Source: Luteitalea sp. TBR-22 (lineage in GTDB: Bacteria > Acidobacteriota > Vicinamibacteria > Vicinamibacterales > Vicinamibacteraceae). From it: a stretch of DNA of 64,000 bases. The notes beneath the pieces were generated by a model, which saw only the letters and a program-made list of their open reading frames with translations, had not been told where the DNA came from and did no database searches. This document shows, in pieces, positions 1 to 8,839 of the stretch (its first letter is position 1; each line of letters begins with the position of its first letter). The stretch is from assembly GCF_016865485.1 (NCBI RefSeq), contig NZ_AP024452.1, positions 4,486,501 through 4,550,500 of the forward strand, read 5' to 3'. Position numbers and translations under genes: made by a program.

Positions 1-1
1 G

Positions 2-82
2 ACGCGCATCGGCGAGACGACGATCGCCACCGACGTCGACGAGGCGCAGGTGAGGGTGGGCCTGACGGCGCTCGGTCTGTAA
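2..82 (+). CDS. 3' end of an unidentified gene (partial)
   Basis: An open frame enters from the left edge and ends at the TAA at 80-82, giving 26 residues that end in VGLTALGL. Nothing upstream is visible, so no family can be assigned. It is the only plus-strand coding sequence in the first 20 kb and converges on the response regulator that ends at 183. The frame and stop are clear; whether it is a real gene end is inferred from the short tidy gap and the inverted repeat that follows. Confidence 0.45.
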   Translation, partial: TRIGETTIATDVDEAQVRVGLTALGL

Positions 83-182
83 TCTGAACCTGGAAATTCG
101 AAATGCTCGTGCGCCGGCTGCGCCTGGCGCGGCGAAGACCGAAGGCCCAAGCCGCCTGAAGTTTCACATTTCCAAGCTCGAA

Positions 183-184
<2 letters not shown>
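83..184. repeat. AT-rich inverted heptamer-type repeat between convergent genes
   Basis: The left arm at about 90-109 contains GGAAATTCGAAATGCTCG. The right arm at about 162-184 reads, on the other strand, TTGGAAATGTGAAAC. The arms are imperfect inverted copies built on a GAAATTC-like 7-mer and flank a GC-rich centre. The element fills the gap between two converging genes and reaches the stop codon of the response regulator, so it could act as a two-way terminator. Related AT-rich elements occur at 35143-35175 and 51193-51258. Confidence 0.5.
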
Positions 185-1601
<1,417 letters not shown>

Positions 1602-1667
1602 CTGGGGACAGACGAATCCGACGGGAGACGGGCGGTCCAGCCTTCCCTCGGCCGTGAGTCGGTCAGT

Positions 1668-2276
1668 CTACTGGATCCACGCCGACGGGACGCCTGCCGC
1701 GCGCGCCTCCCGCTGGAAGGCCTCGTGCGCCGCGGTGGCCTCCGCGAGCCTCTCCTCGGCCTTGGCCACTTGCGCCCTCAGGTCGGCGCGTTCGGCGGAC
1801 GCACGCGCCGCGATGTCGGGATTGGCCGCCTGCGACTCGAGCGACAAACGGTCGCCGAGCGCCTTGAGCTGACGCACTTGCGTGCGGGCCTCCGACAAGG
1901 CGCCGTTGATGGCGGCCGCGCGGCTGCGCCAGCCGTCCTCGTCGTCTGCCGGCGCAGCCTTCCCCTTCGTGTCCGCTGCGGCGGCCGCGGTGGCCTTCGC
2001 CTTCGCCTCGTCGGTCGTCGAGGCCGACTCCCGTCCCCTGGCGGCCTCGGCCAGTTCGGAGCCAGCCTCCGGTGCCGGGGCTGCAGGCGCACCCGCCGGG
2101 GCCAGGACCGCTGACGGCGGCAGGTCGGCGTTGGTCAACACCTTGCCCGAGGTCTTGATCTGCTCGCGCCGGGCGGCCTCCTGCCGAGCCACGTCACCGA
2201 GTGATTGCGCGTCGACCTGATGGGCCGTCGCCCCGATCCACAAGCAGGCCAGCAGGCCCGCGCCTCGTGCAGTCAT
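1668..2276 (-). CDS. secreted coiled-coil protein of unknown function
   Basis: A 202-residue protein. The ATG at 2276 is preferred because a GAGGAGG ribosome site lies 6 nt upstream; an in-frame GTG 15 nt earlier overlaps that site. The N-terminus is a plain signal peptide ending near HQVDAQ. Next come a short basic stretch (VARQEAARREQIK), a Pro/Ala-rich linker of about 60 residues and a long Ala/Glu/Arg-rich helix, probably a coiled coil, to the end. It probably acts in the periplasm. I do not recognise a named family. It sits between the pilin-like trio and the NtrC regulator, 65 nt from the latter. Confidence 0.75.
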   Translation of the reverse strand: MTARGAGLLACLWIGATAHQVDAQSLGDVARQEAARREQIKTSGKVLTNADLPPSAVLAPAGAPAAPAPEAGSELAEAARGRESASTTDEAKAKATAAAAADTKGKAAPADDEDGWRSRAAAINGALSEARTQVRQLKALGDRLSLESQAANPDIAARASAERADLRAQVAKAEERLAEATAAHEAFQREARAAGVPSAWIQ

Positions 2277-2365
2277 CGAATGCCTCCTCACTTCCCGCGC
2301 GGCCGACCGTGCCGCAGACAGGCGTCCTCCGGATGATCGGCCGGCGCACCCGGAAACTTGACCCG

Positions 2366-2381
2366 GTCAGTACTGACCGCT
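2366..2381. other. perfect 16-bp palindrome over a stop codon
   Basis: CGGTCAGTACTGACCG is perfectly self-complementary with no loop, and it contains the TGA stop of the minor pilin gene that ends at 2367. A palindrome without a loop suits a dimeric DNA-binding protein better than an RNA hairpin. The next gene, the coiled-coil protein, starts 90 nt further on. It may be an operator or chance; no second copy was noticed. Confidence 0.35.
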
Positions 2382-3011
2382 CCGCCAGGCGAGCAACGTG
2401 ACCGGCGCGCCCGACGCCGAGCGCGCGATGGTGACCACCTGACTCGAACGGGCCCCGCCGCGGCCCGCCACCACGCCCAGCACCCGGATCCGCTGGTTCG
2501 TGTCGATCCATGGTGCGCCATCTCCCTCCACGTCGTCTCCTACCCAGATACCGACCGACGGCGTCGTGCCGGCCCTCGGCCAGGCGACGAGCACCCCGGC
2601 AGCGTGACATTGCCAGGCGAGGCGCCAGCGAGGCGTGTCGACGCCCCAGCGGCTCGCCGCGTCCTCGATCGCCTGCACGCGGCTGGTCTCTGCCGCCGCG
2701 TCCAGGCCGACGAGGGGGCCCGGGGCATCGGCACAGGAAAGCGGCAGCGCCAGCGCGTCGACCCGCGACCAGTCGGGCACGCGGCCGAGAGCCAGCGCCG
2801 CCAGTTGAACCGCGGCCTCGGCGAGGCGCGCCGCCTCGCGTTCGTCGGCCAGCGTGCGGGTCATGTCCCGGTCGACGCGCGTGTGTCCGATGAGCCAGCC
2901 GGTCACGCTGACCAGGCACGCCATCAGGAGGAGCGCGGCCGGCAGCGCTGCGCCGGCCTCACTGCCCCCAGGCGAGATTGGGCAACACCGTGAACGTCTC
3001 GACCTCGACAT
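2367..3011 (-). CDS. type IV pilus minor subunit, PilX/GspK-like
   Basis: A 214-residue membrane-anchored protein. The ATG at 3011 has a GGAGG site 7 nt upstream and lies inside the end of the preceding gene, an overlap of about 50 nt. After a basic N-terminus comes EAGAALPAALLLMACLVSV, the short hydrophobic segment with an early Glu seen in PilX and GspK tip subunits, then a soluble domain with few Cys. It probably caps or primes the pilus fibre together with the two genes upstream. Sequence alone does not separate PilX from GspK; membership of the pilin-like trio rests on motif and gene order. Confidence 0.7.
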   Translation of the reverse strand: MSRSRRSRCCPISPGGSEAGAALPAALLLMACLVSVTGWLIGHTRVDRDMTRTLADEREAARLAEAAVQLAALALGRVPDWSRVDALALPLSCADAPGPLVGLDAAAETSRVQAIEDAASRWGVDTPRWRLAWQCHAAGVLVAWPRAGTTPSVGIWVGDDVEGDGAPWIDTNQRIRVLGVVAGRGGARSSQVVTIARSASGAPVTLLAWRSGQY

Positions 3012-4020
3012 CGCGCACCTCCTGCGCCGGGTGACGAGCCTGCCCGGGCACTGCGAACCAGGCGGGACTGCGGCCCCGCACCCCAGCGCCGGCTGCCTGC
3101 ACGCGCCACGCAAGGCGCACCGCACGCAGCCGCAACAGGTCGGCGTCGAAGCGCCAGGTCCCGGCGCCGCACCAGGGACCATCGGTGAGATCGGCAGGCG
3201 TGAGTTCCACCGGAGGCCCGGGCACGGCCCCGAGCAGGCCCAGCCGCGGCGTGCCATCAGCGGCGACGGCGCACGTCTCGACGCCAGGCACCGACGGCCA
3301 CCGCGGTGGCGCCGCCGTTCCGTAGTACCGCACGCGCAGCGCCACCACGTCGTCGGTGACGGGCTGACTGGGGGCCGCGTCGTCGGCGCGACGCAGCTGG
3401 CGGCGCGGGCCGTCGAACAGGAAGGCAGACACCTGCACCACCACCAGCGTCGCCGGCGCCGGTACCGCCTGCTCGACGGTCGTCGCGAGCCTCACGAGCA
3501 GCCCGGTCGCGTCGGCCACCGAGGCCATCGCCATGGCGCCTGTGCGTGAGGCGAGCAGCACGGTATCGCCGCGCCGGAACCCGCATGTGGGATGGGTGCC
3601 GCAGGCGGGGTGCCACGCCAGCGGCACCAGGTCGGCGCCAGGCGCGATGGAACCGATGACCGGCGCCTGCGCCGCACCGGCGGGCACCGTCAGCCACGAC
3701 AACCGGTCGCCCCAGGCCGAGCCCGGTGGGTCGGCCGTGCCGAGCAGGCGGCGCGGCCACACCGCGGGCACCGCGTGCGACAGCGGCCCCTCGCCGAGCA
3801 GGTCGGCGCCGGCGCCGGCGGGTGCCAGCGCCGCGTCGATGAGGGCGTCGGTCGCGCGCGCCCGCTGCTGCAGGTCCGTGGCTTCGGGCACCGTCCGCAC
3901 GACGTCGAACATCGGCGGCAACGCCGCCACCACGGTCGCCATCGCTGCCAGCACCAGGGCGAGCGCCACGAGCATGTCCAGCAGCGTGAACCCGCCGCGT
4001 GCCCCGCCGCGCGCGCTCAC
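2959..4020 (-). CDS. prepilin-type N-terminal methylation protein, PilW-like minor pilin
   Basis: A 353-residue protein starting at GTG 4020. The GTG overlaps the previous stop as GTGA and has a GGGGAGGAGG ribosome site. The prepilin peptidase site is clear: RGGFTLLDMLVALALVL, cut after Gly, with the usual Glu at +5 replaced by Asp. A hydrophobic helix follows, then about 310 residues of periplasmic domain with several Cys that could form disulfides. Size and position match PilW, the large minor pilin, or GspJ. The E5-to-D change is unusual, because E5 normally pairs with the neighbouring subunit's amino terminus. It is probably processed by the peptidase encoded at 5297. Confidence 0.8.
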   Translation of the reverse strand: MSARGGARGGFTLLDMLVALALVLAAMATVVAALPPMFDVVRTVPEATDLQQRARATDALIDAALAPAGAGADLLGEGPLSHAVPAVWPRRLLGTADPPGSAWGDRLSWLTVPAGAAQAPVIGSIAPGADLVPLAWHPACGTHPTCGFRRGDTVLLASRTGAMAMASVADATGLLVRLATTVEQAVPAPATLVVVQVSAFLFDGPRRQLRRADDAAPSQPVTDDVVALRVRYYGTAAPPRWPSVPGVETCAVAADGTPRLGLLGAVPGPPVELTPADLTDGPWCGAGTWRFDADLLRLRAVRLAWRVQAAGAGVRGRSPAWFAVPGQARHPAQEVRDVEVETFTVLPNLAWGQ

Positions 4021-4586
4021 GACGGTCCTCCTCCCCACGGGCACTGCAGGCCTCCCGCGAACGCCTCGTCGATCGACGATGGGACGCTCACGCGGACCCA
4101 GACCTCGACACAGCCTTCCGGTCCCGTGACCAGGCCCCACTGGCGGAGGTAGCGCCCTGCCGGCCCCGGCACCGGCCCCTCCCCGTCCCATCGCCCGCGG
4201 TCGTCGAGCCAGTCACTGGCACCCGGCGTGGGCGCCTCGAGCGCGCCGATGCCGGTCTCCCGCAAGCCGGTGCCTCCTTCGGCGAACACGTCGCCGCCAC
4301 CGAGGTGCGCTGCCTCGTCACGCACGATGCCTGCCGGCAGCCGCAGGTGCGTGAGCGCGCCGATCTCGGCAAGCCGCCGCCCGGCCAGCAGCGACATGAG
4401 CACGTCGCGGCGGGCGCGGCTGGTCGCCACACGGGCCGTCGCGACGATGGGCAGCAATCCGGTGAGCAACACGATGAGGAGTCCCGAGGCGATCACCGCC
4501 TCGAGGAGCGCGCCGCCGCGGGCGACGGAAGCGCGTTCACGGGCACCAGAGCGTGTCGAGGCAAGACGACGCGGGGGCGGACGCAT
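4017..4586 (-). CDS. type IV pilus minor pilin, PilV-like
   Basis: A 189-residue protein with the ATG at 4586 as the best start; longer forms add only low-complexity sequence. A basic leader is followed by ARGGALLEAVIASGLLIVL. Cleavage after the first Gly puts Glu at +5, as in type IV pilins. The rest is a periplasmic domain of about 140 residues. It is the first gene of a coupled trio (PilV-like, PilW-like, PilX/GspK-like) joined by a GTGA overlap. The upstream 162 nt hold no gene and no clear sigma-54 site. Confidence 0.75.
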   Translation of the reverse strand: MRPPPRRLASTRSGARERASVARGGALLEAVIASGLLIVLLTGLLPIVATARVATSRARRDVLMSLLAGRRLAEIGALTHLRLPAGIVRDEAAHLGGGDVFAEGGTGLRETGIGALEAPTPGASDWLDDRGRWDGEGPVPGPAGRYLRQWGLVTGPEGCVEVWVRVSVPSSIDEAFAGGLQCPWGGGPS

Positions 4587-4748
4587 GCCGCCTGAAGTGG
4601 CAAGGCGGAGGCCATGACGGGCGTCGACGTTTCTGGCCGCATTCGGCAAGGCGGCGGGACGGCCGTCGCAGGGATCGCGCACCTGCGCACCCGCGGCCGT
4701 GGCAAAGCCTGCGATCCCGTCAGCGCGAGCGAGTCTGGAGCAGCCGGG

Positions 4749-5297
4749 TCAGGCGACGTGCTCGACGTGGACCAGGTAGAGGACGCCGTCGACGTCGCCG
4801 TCTGCGGCACGCAGCGGCATCACCGTGACGGGGACCGCCGTCCCGGGGGCGCCGGGACCGACGACGGTCGCGTCGTGCCTGGCCATGCGCTGGAGGCACT
4901 CCTGCGCGACCCGCCGCAGGGGCTCGGTGCCGTCGAGCGTCCACAGCACCTGTCCCTCGGCGCGCGACAGGCCGAGCCAGCGCACTGCCTCGGTGTTGGC
5001 GATGCGGAGATTGCCGTCACGGCCGAGGACGAACACTCCCCCGGGCAGGCTCTCGACGACCTGTTCCATGAACCCCGCCAGCGCCTCGTAGCGCGCCTGA
5101 TGGGCCAGTTCCTGCCCTCGCAGACGGGTCAGTGCGTCCGACATGGCCGAGGCAAGGCCGGCCTCGCTCGAACGACCGCGCGTGCGCGCCATCTCCAGCG
5201 TGACGCGGCGATGGGCCGCGCGGCGGACCGAGAGCGCGAGCACGAAGCAGAACAGGACGAGGGGTCCGACGAGCCAGAGGTAGGTCTGCAGCGGCAT
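4749..5297 (-). CDS. membrane-anchored PAS-domain protein
   Basis: A 182-residue protein whose ATG overlaps the prepilin peptidase stop (TGATG). One transmembrane helix (about 6-26) is followed by a basic linker. A PAS domain covers about 75-182, recognisable from ESLPGGVFVLGRDGNLRIAN and the final strand DGVLYLVHVE. There is no kinase, cyclase or output domain, so it is a stand-alone sensor or the input half of a partner encoded elsewhere. Tight coupling to the peptidase suggests a role near the pilus assembly machinery. The ligand is unknown. Confidence 0.75.
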   Translation of the reverse strand: MPLQTYLWLVGPLVLFCFVLALSVRRAAHRRVTLEMARTRGRSSEAGLASAMSDALTRLRGQELAHQARYEALAGFMEQVVESLPGGVFVLGRDGNLRIANTEAVRWLGLSRAEGQVLWTLDGTEPLRRVAQECLQRMARHDATVVGPGAPGTAVPVTVMPLRAADGDVDGVLYLVHVEHVA

Positions 5298-6073
5298 CAG
5301 CGGTAGAACCCAAGATACCAGTCCAGGACCGGCTGGCCCACCAGGGAGGCCGCCAGCGCGGCCGGGGCGAGGAACGAGCCGAACGGCAGGGCCGTGGTCC
5401 GCGCATCGGCCTTGAAGGCGAGCAGGATCGCCCCCACCGTGCCGCCGGCGATGGACGACCAGATGAGCGTGAGGATCATCAGCGGCCAACCGAGCACGGC
5501 ACCGATCATCGCGAGCATCTTGACGTCGCCCATGCCCATCCCTTCGACGCCGCGCACGCGTTCGTAGATGGTGCCGGTCGCCCACAGGACTCCGCCGCCG
5601 AGCAGCACGCCGATCAGCGACGACTGCCAGCCCGGTGGAGTGACGACCACGGAGGCGAGCAGCCCGGCCACCGTGCCGCCCACCGTGATCTCGTTGGGCA
5701 GGATGCGGCAATCGAGATCGGTGAAGAAGAGCACCAGCAGCGCCGACGCGAACAGGAGGCGCACGATGAGCAGCCCGTCCCACGGGAACCACGCCCCGTG
5801 CAGCGCCCACAGCCCGGCGTTGAGGAGTTCGACGACCGGGTACCGCCAGTGGATCGGCGCGCGGCAGAACCCGCAGCGCCCGCGCAGCGCGACCCAGCTC
5901 GCCACCGGCACGTTGTGATACCAGCGCAGCGGGTGCTCGCACGACGGGCAGTGCGACGCCGGGAACGACACCGACAGGTCGCGCGGCAAGCGGTAGATGC
6001 ACACGTTGAGGAAGCTGCCGACCACGAGGCCGAGCAGCGCGAGCAGCGAGAGCAGCACGGGTTCGGTCGTCAC
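5297..6073 (-). CDS. pilD: prepilin peptidase / N-methyltransferase (PilD/GspO)
   Basis: A 258-residue inner-membrane aspartyl protease that cuts the leader of type IV prepilins after Gly and methylates the new N-terminus. It starts at GTG 6073, overlapping the TPR gene stop. The N-terminal zinc-type loop has two CxxC pairs (C42/C45 and C67/C70). The catalytic signatures are TDLDCRILPNEIT (D119/D121) and GMGMGDVK (D183). Length and about eight hydrophobic segments fit the family. Substrates in this window are the two pilins at 10.1-11.5 kb and the minor subunits just downstream. Confidence 0.95.
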   Translation of the reverse strand: MTTEPVLLSLLALLGLVVGSFLNVCIYRLPRDLSVSFPASHCPSCEHPLRWYHNVPVASWVALRGRCGFCRAPIHWRYPVVELLNAGLWALHGAWFPWDGLLIVRLLFASALLVLFFTDLDCRILPNEITVGGTVAGLLASVVVTPPGWQSSLIGVLLGGGVLWATGTIYERVRGVEGMGMGDVKMLAMIGAVLGWPLMILTLIWSSIAGGTVGAILLAFKADARTTALPFGSFLAPAALAASLVGQPVLDWYLGFYR

Positions 6074-7008
6074 CGAGGGCCCCCGCCGGCTGCCTTGCGC
6101 GGCTCGATCGGCAAGGGCCAGAGGCCGGACTGCCGGTGGACGTCGACGCGGCCCGTGGTCATGTCGATCGCGTACGGCGTCCCCGTGGGGTCGACGGGCA
6201 GCTGTCGCAGGTAGCCGGCCCGGAACAGCAGCGGCCACGACCATGGCGCCGAGAGGCCAGCCGCCCGGGCACGCTCGACGAGTGCCTGCAGCGCGTCGAC
6301 CTGGTCGAGCGCGTCGAGCTGCAGCAACCGGCGCTGGGCGTCGCGGCGCAGGAAGTCGTTGTCGGGCGTCTGCGCGAGCGCCCGCCACAGCAGGCGGGAG
6401 CTGTTGCGATCGCCGCCCTGGGCGAGCGTGACCGCCGCGAGGGACTTCAGCCACCACGGCGCCCCCGGCACGGCCGCGCCGCGCGAGAACGCCGCGGCGG
6501 CCTGGGCGTAGTCGCCGGTCCACCAGTAGTGCACGAACCCGATGTCCTGGTGGTACTCCCAACGGTGCGGGTTGGCGGCCACGCCCTTCTCGAGCAGTGC
6601 GATCGCCTGGTCGGGGCGACCCGGGCCGCCCGGCGGCTCTTCGGACAGGAAGATGGCGCCGAACCGGTACGCGATGTTGAAGCGCGGGTCGAGCGATGTC
6701 GCCAGGTCGAGGAACGGCTGCAGGTTCTCGAAGCGCTTCGGTCCGTCGACGCGCAGGCGCGTGGCGCCGAAATGCTGCAGGGCGCGCATCCAGTACAGGT
6801 CGGCCGCCAGCGTGTCGAACGACAGCACCGCGCGGCGAGCGACCGCGGGCGACTGCAGGTACAGCACGGCGGGCAGTTCCTGGGCGGGGCGCTTGCCGAG
6901 CGCGTAGGCCTGCAGGGCGGCGGCCGAGACCAGCGACGCGACCGCCACGGCCAGCCAGGGCCATCCTCGCGGCGTGGCAGGAGCGGCCATGGCGTCGGCG
7001 GCGGTCAT
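6070..7008 (-). CDS. membrane-anchored TPR-like protein
   Basis: A 312-residue protein. Its ATG overlaps the ABC permease stop by one base (TGATG). One N-terminal transmembrane helix (about 17-36) is followed by helical repeats of TPR type, for example the stretch with DPRFNIAYRFGAIFLSE and the next repeat with NPHRWEYHQDIGFVHYW. The C-terminus is Gly/Pro-rich. TPR proteins are scaffolds; its placement between an ABC exporter and prepilin peptidase suggests an envelope assembly or trafficking role. The exact family is not recognised. Confidence 0.75.
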   Translation of the reverse strand: MTAADAMAAPATPRGWPWLAVAVASLVSAAALQAYALGKRPAQELPAVLYLQSPAVARRAVLSFDTLAADLYWMRALQHFGATRLRVDGPKRFENLQPFLDLATSLDPRFNIAYRFGAIFLSEEPPGGPGRPDQAIALLEKGVAANPHRWEYHQDIGFVHYWWTGDYAQAAAAFSRGAAVPGAPWWLKSLAAVTLAQGGDRNSSRLLWRALAQTPDNDFLRRDAQRRLLQLDALDQVDALQALVERARAAGLSAPWSWPLLFRAGYLRQLPVDPTGTPYAIDMTTGRVDVHRQSGLWPLPIEPRKAAGGGPR

Positions 7009-7817
7009 CACTTGAAGTCCCGGCGCTGGAAGATGGCCACCGCGATGGCCAGCATCGCCGCGCTGTAGGCGACGCCGTACCCGACCGCGCCACCAACCTG
7101 GGCCCACGGCACCGGCACCCCGTGCACCACCTCGGCCTTGACGTCGAACAACGCCAGGTTCGGCAGCACCCAGGAGACGGCGCGCGCCACCCAGACCGTG
7201 GAGCCCGAGGCGCCGATGGTGTCCAGCGTCCGCAGGTCGCCCACGAAGTGGCCGGCCACCCAGATGGCCGTCGTGAAGGTGGCCGAGAGCAGGGCCGACG
7301 AGTACGTCGAGAACAGCAACGCGACCGCCGTGACCACCGCCAGTTCCACGTAGATCAGGCCGAGCGCGACGATCAGCCGCGGATCGGCGGCGGGAGCCGT
7401 CCAGACGGCCTGCACGTTGGCGGGCGTCAGCCTTCCGAACACCAGGAGCACCGCGTAGAGGGCGACGGTCATCACCAGCATGTTGACCGCGAGCGTGAGC
7501 AGGAGCCCCAGATACTTGCCGAGCAGGAACAGCGGCCTCGGCACCGGCTTGGACAACGTCGCATGGACGCTGCGACGCTCGACCTCGCGCGCCACGAGTT
7601 GGATCCCGATGAAGATCGCGATGCCGACCCCGAACAGCAGGGAGGCTGCCAGGCCGAGGTCCTTGATGATCTTGACGTCCTGCCCTGCCGCGAGCTGCCC
7701 GATGACCAGCGAGGTCCCCACCAGGAGCACGGCAAACAGCAGCAGGTTGTAGAACACGCGGTCGCGCACCGCCTCGCGGAACGTGTTGAGCGCCACCACT
7801 CCCGCCAGGCGGATCAT
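7008..7817 (-). CDS. ABC transporter permease (ABC-2 type)
   Basis: A 269-residue inner-membrane protein that starts at ATG 7817, overlapping the ATPase stop as ATGA. It has about six hydrophobic segments and opens with VALNTFREAVRDRVFYNLLL, the usual start of ABC-2 permeases related to NosY and GldF. Between the second and third helices is EVERRSVHATLSKPVPR, the cytoplasmic coupling segment of this family. It forms the membrane part of an exporter with the ATPase upstream. The substrate cannot be told from sequence. Confidence 0.9.
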   Translation of the reverse strand: MIRLAGVVALNTFREAVRDRVFYNLLLFAVLLVGTSLVIGQLAAGQDVKIIKDLGLAASLLFGVGIAIFIGIQLVAREVERRSVHATLSKPVPRPLFLLGKYLGLLLTLAVNMLVMTVALYAVLLVFGRLTPANVQAVWTAPAADPRLIVALGLIYVELAVVTAVALLFSTYSSALLSATFTTAIWVAGHFVGDLRTLDTIGASGSTVWVARAVSWVLPNLALFDVKAEVVHGVPVPWAQVGGAVGYGVAYSAAMLAIAVAIFQRRDFK

Positions 7818-8779
7818 GCCGCGCCCCCATCCGCATCGTCGCGGCGCTTGCCCTCGACGAACTTCAGGAACACGTCCTCGAGCGTCTCGCGCACCGGCTG
7901 CAGCGAGAGCACGCGTGCGCCGCCGGCCGCCAGGTCCTGCAGGAGGGACTCCGGCGCCACCGTGCCCGGCAGGTGCACCTGCACGCGGCCGCCCCCGAGT
8001 GGCGTGAGCGTCCCGCCAGCCTCGCGCAGTCGTGCCTGTCGGACGTCGTCGACCCCGTCGAGCAGCAGATCCCACCCACGGACGGAGAACTCGACCAGGT
8101 CGGTCATGCTGCCGAGGGCCTGCAGTCGCCCGGCCGCGAGGATGGCCACGCGACTGCACAGGGTCTCGGCGTCCGAGAGGATGTGCGAGCTGAACAGCAC
8201 CGTTTTTCCCTCGTCGCGAAGCGAGAGGATCAGGGTGCGCACGTCGCGGCGGCCAATCGGGTCGAGCCCCGACATCGGCTCGTCGAGGATCACGAGGTCG
8301 GGGTCGTGGACCAGGGCCTGCGCCACGCCCAGCCGCTGCACCATGCCCTTCGAATAGCGGCGCACGGCGAGGCGGCGCTCCGCGCCCAGCCCCACGCGGT
8401 CGAGCAGCGAGCTCGCCCGCGCCCGTGCCTCGCCGGCACGCAAGCCGCACAACTGGCCGTAGTAGGCCAGCAGTTCCTCGCCGGTCAGGTAGTCGTAGAA
8501 GACCGGATTCTCGGGAAGGAAGCCGACGCGGGCCCGCGAACTGACGTCGGCCACGGGCACGCCGAACAGGCGGGCGGAGCCGGCGGTCGGCCTGACCAGC
8601 CCGAGCAGGAGCTTGAGCGTCGTGCTCTTGCCGGCGCCATTGGGGCCCAGGCAGCCGAACACCTCGCCCGGCGCGACCGAGAACGTCAGGTCGTCGAGCG
8701 CGCGGTACGGCCGCGGCCGCCAGAAGCCGACCGGGTAGTCCTTGGTGAGGTGTTCGACGGCGATGACCGGATCGGGCAT
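7814..8779 (-). CDS. ABC transporter ATP-binding protein (CcmA/NatA type)
   Basis: A 321-residue nucleotide-binding subunit that powers the permease downstream. Walker A is GPNGAGKST (45-53), the signature is YSKGM (142-146) and Walker B is LVILDEP (163-169), followed by the switch His in SSHILSD. A C-terminal extension of about 90 residues after the nucleotide domain is typical of the ABC-2 multidrug/gliding group. It is the first gene of a coupled set running through the permease, TPR protein, peptidase and PAS protein. Confidence 0.95.
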   Translation of the reverse strand: MPDPVIAVEHLTKDYPVGFWRPRPYRALDDLTFSVAPGEVFGCLGPNGAGKSTTLKLLLGLVRPTAGSARLFGVPVADVSSRARVGFLPENPVFYDYLTGEELLAYYGQLCGLRAGEARARASSLLDRVGLGAERRLAVRRYSKGMVQRLGVAQALVHDPDLVILDEPMSGLDPIGRRDVRTLILSLRDEGKTVLFSSHILSDAETLCSRVAILAAGRLQALGSMTDLVEFSVRGWDLLLDGVDDVRQARLREAGGTLTPLGGGRVQVHLPGTVAPESLLQDLAAGGARVLSLQPVRETLEDVFLKFVEGKRRDDADGGAA

Positions 8780-8801
8780 GAGATGCCGGCGAGACGCCCA
8801 C

Positions 8802-8821
8802 GAGGGAGCCAGCGCTCCCTC
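8802..8821 (-). terminator. hairpin after the VKOR-DsbA gene
   Basis: GAGGGAGC and GCTCCCTC form a perfect 8-bp stem with a 4-nt loop, just past the stop of the gene ending at 8840 and upstream of the ABC ATPase start at 8779. There is no T-run after the stem, so it is at best a weak or Rho-assisted terminator. Confidence 0.4.
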
Positions 8822-8839
8822 AATCGGCAGTCGTGGCCA

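Noticed and set aside
4587-4748. A further pilin gene between the PAS protein and the PilV-like gene
   Set aside because: No hydrophobic pilin helix or cleavage motif in any frame of the 162-nt gap.
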